64,000 nt of DNA from Siccirubricoccus deserti (GTDB taxonomy: Bacteria; Pseudomonadota; Alphaproteobacteria; Acetobacterales; Acetobacteraceae), in the NCBI RefSeq assembly GCF_014283215.1, contig NZ_JACOMF010000004.1, forward strand, positions 124,001 through 188,000, read 5' to 3'. How positions within the stretch are numbered: the first letter of the stretch is position 1; the number at the start of each line of letters is the position of its first letter. The position numbers and the translations under genes are program-made. The notes under the pieces were generated by a model. That model was not told the DNA's origin and ran no database searches. It saw nothing but the letters and a program-made list of their open reading frames with translations. Shown here piece after piece: positions 62,648-64,000 of this stretch.

Positions 62648-63493
62648 ATGCGCGTCAGCGTCATCCAGATGAACCAGGGTAGCGACAAGGAGGCGAACCT
62701 TGCCCAGGCCCGGCGGCTGATCGAGGCGGCGGTGGAGGCCGACCGCCCCGCCCTGGTCAGCCTGCCGGAAACCTGGACCAACCTCGGCGGCGGCCGCGAG
62801 AGCCGAATGGCCGCGGCCGAGGTACTGCCGCCCGAGGGCAGCGGCGAGACCGGCGGCCCGGCCTATGAGCTGCTGCGCGACCTCGCCCGCACCCATGGCA
62901 TCCATGTCCATGGCGGCAGCCTGGTGGAGAAGGGTGACGAGAAGCTGTTCAACACCACCTTGGTCTTCGGCCCCGAAGGCCGGGAGATCGCCCGCTACCG
63001 CAAGATCCACCTGTTCGACATCACCGGCCCGGATGGCACCGGCTACCGCGAGAGCGCGCTCTACGGCGCTGGCGACCGGCTGGTGACCTTCACCGCCGGC
63101 GGCATCACCTTCGGCTGCACCATCTGCTACGACATGCGCTTCGCCGAGGAATACATCGCGCTCCGCCGCGCTGGCGCCGAGGCGATCCTCGTCCCCTCCA
63201 ACTTCACCCTGCAGACCGGCAAGGACCATTGGGAGGTGCTGCTCAGGGCCCGCGCCATCGAGAGCCAGTGCTGGATTCTCGCCGCCGCCTCCTGGGGCCA
63301 GTACGAGGAGCGTGGGGCACAGCGCTCGGTCTACGGCCATTCGCTGGTCGCCGATCCCTGGGGGCATGTGGTCGCCAAGGTCTCGGACGGGATCGGCTGG
63401 GCGACGGCGCGGATCGACCCTACGGTGACCGCACGGGTGCGGCGCGACATGCCGGTGCTGGCGCATCGCGATGCCCGTCCGCTGGCGCTGTGA
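62648..63493 (+). CDS. Nitrilase-superfamily carbon-nitrogen hydrolase
   Basis: A 281-residue C-N hydrolase. The Glu-Lys-Cys triad is complete: Glu41 (VSLPETWTN), Lys119 (RYRKIHLFD) and Cys160 ([11 protein letters not shown]). This branch, with [20 protein letters not shown], resembles Nit1/deaminated-glutathione amidases and omega-amidases, which repair or process amides in the cytosol. The 174-base gap upstream shows no gene. It is followed by nadK after seven bases. Confidence 0.92.
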   Translation: MRVSVIQMNQGSDKEANLAQARRLIEAAVEADRPALVSLPETWTNLGGGRESRMAAAEVLPPEGSGETGGPAYELLRDLARTHGIHVHGGSLVEKGDEKLFNTTLVFGPEGREIARYRKIHLFDITGPDGTGYRESALYGAGDRLVTFTAGGITFGCTICYDMRFAEEYIALRRAGAEAILVPSNFTLQTGKDHWEVLLRARAIESQCWILAAASWGQYEERGAQRSVYGHSLVADPWGHVVAKVSDGIGWATARIDPTVTARVRRDMPVLAHRDARPLAL

Positions 63494-63500
63494 CGGCCGC

Positions 63501-64000
63501 GTGGACGAATTGATCCCGGCCCCCTTCCCGCAGCCGGTGACGTTGCAGGCGGCGGATTTCGCCGGTCGCATCGGCTTTCTCGCCTCCTCCACCGAAGCCG
63601 CCTGCGCCGCCCGCGCCCGGCTGGTCGCCCGCTACGGCGATGCGCCGCCGGAGACCGCCGTGGCCATCGTCGCCCTCGGCGGCGACGGCTGCATGCTGGA
63701 GACCCAGCATCGGCTGCTCGGCCGCAACATCCCGGTCTACGGGATGAACTGCGGCAGCGTCGGCTTCCTGATGAACGACTACCGCGAGGATCTGCTGCCG
63801 GAACGCCTGGCCGATGCCCAGGCCGCCATGCTGCACCCGCTGCGGATGCGCGCGGTCTCGGCTGATGGCACGGCGCAGGAGGCACTGGCAATCAACGAGG
63901 TGTCGCTGCTGCGCGAGACTCGCCAGGCCGCCAAGATCCGCATCCTGATCGACGGCAAGGAACGGCTGCGGGAGCTGATCTGCGACGGCGTGCTGGTCTC
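63501..64000 (+). CDS. nadK: NAD kinase (3' end outside window)
   Basis: The first 166 residues of NAD kinase (ATP:NAD 2'-phosphotransferase), cut by the window end. The ATP motif is [20 protein letters not shown] and the NAD-binding turn is [18 protein letters not shown], followed by [23 protein letters not shown] at 63501 is the best start found, seven bases after the nitrilase stop; a TTG at 63510 is also in frame. The product makes NADP for biosynthesis. Confidence 0.93.
   Translation, partial: MDELIPAPFPQPVTLQAADFAGRIGFLASSTEAACAARARLVARYGDAPPETAVAIVALGGDGCMLETQHRLLGRNIPVYGMNCGSVGFLMNDYREDLLPERLADAQAAMLHPLRMRAVSADGTAQEALAINEVSLLRETRQAAKIRILIDGKERLRELICDGVLV

Overview
The window is GC-rich chromosomal DNA with dense gene packing, many 1-4 base start/stop overlaps and frequent GTG/TTG starts. 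Gene content points to an alphaproteobacterium, most likely Rhodospirillales/Acetobacteraceae (Roseomonas-like): CtrA and ChpT, a Bug-type solute-binding protein, CaiB/BaiF and fumarylacetoacetase-family catabolic enzymes, and an AcpXL-type lipid A cluster. The taxonomic placement is inference from gene content only. No insertion sequence, prophage or CRISPR array was seen.

Layout. 1-6.0 kb: end of an RND pump with a translationally coupled cupin, then a leftward Bug protein / quinone-oxidoreductase-like / DHA2 exporter operon. 6.1-9.8 kb: CaiB CoA-transferase, carbamoylase-type amidase and a TPR protein. 9.9-10.6 kb: an unassigned three-repeat protein behind a hairpin, closed by a shared terminator. 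10.6-25 kb: mixed catabolic and secreted functions (two FAH-family enzymes, SMP-30, GT39, HyuB/HyuA, SBP5 solute-binding protein, cupin, NeuD-like acetyltransferase, a catalytically dead HtrA-like protein, a ThDP enzyme, a cyclase). 26-35.8 kb: class III aminotransferase and MFS pair, a decayed locus, a DUF1272 protein, an aldehyde dehydrogenase, a REP-like inverted pair, two overlapping acyl-CoA dehydrogenases, an amidase.

35.9-41.3 kb: tRNA-Leu(CAA), then six rightward genes in the order acpXL-fabZXL-fabF2XL-fabF1XL-adhXL-lpxXL. This is the rhizobial set that makes a very-long-chain hydroxy fatty acid on a dedicated carrier protein and attaches it to lipid A. 41.3-51.6 kb: PanE-like reductase, DUF983, a MocR regulator with candidate operator, an HWE histidine kinase, MmsB-like dehydrogenase, a PhoD remnant, a flavin monooxygenase, and a phenylalanine catabolic module (Lrp regulator divergent from phhA-hpd).

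51.6-60.7 kb: cell-cycle and motility control: fliI/fliJ, the master regulator ctrA on the opposite strand with a structured 5' leader, a cheA-cheW-cheY-cheB-cheR operon with a hybrid CheA, and chpT, the phosphotransferase expected to feed CtrA. 60.8-64 kb: a 59-residue DUF3553 protein, moaA, a small membrane protein, a nitrilase-family hydrolase and the start of nadK, cut by the window edge.
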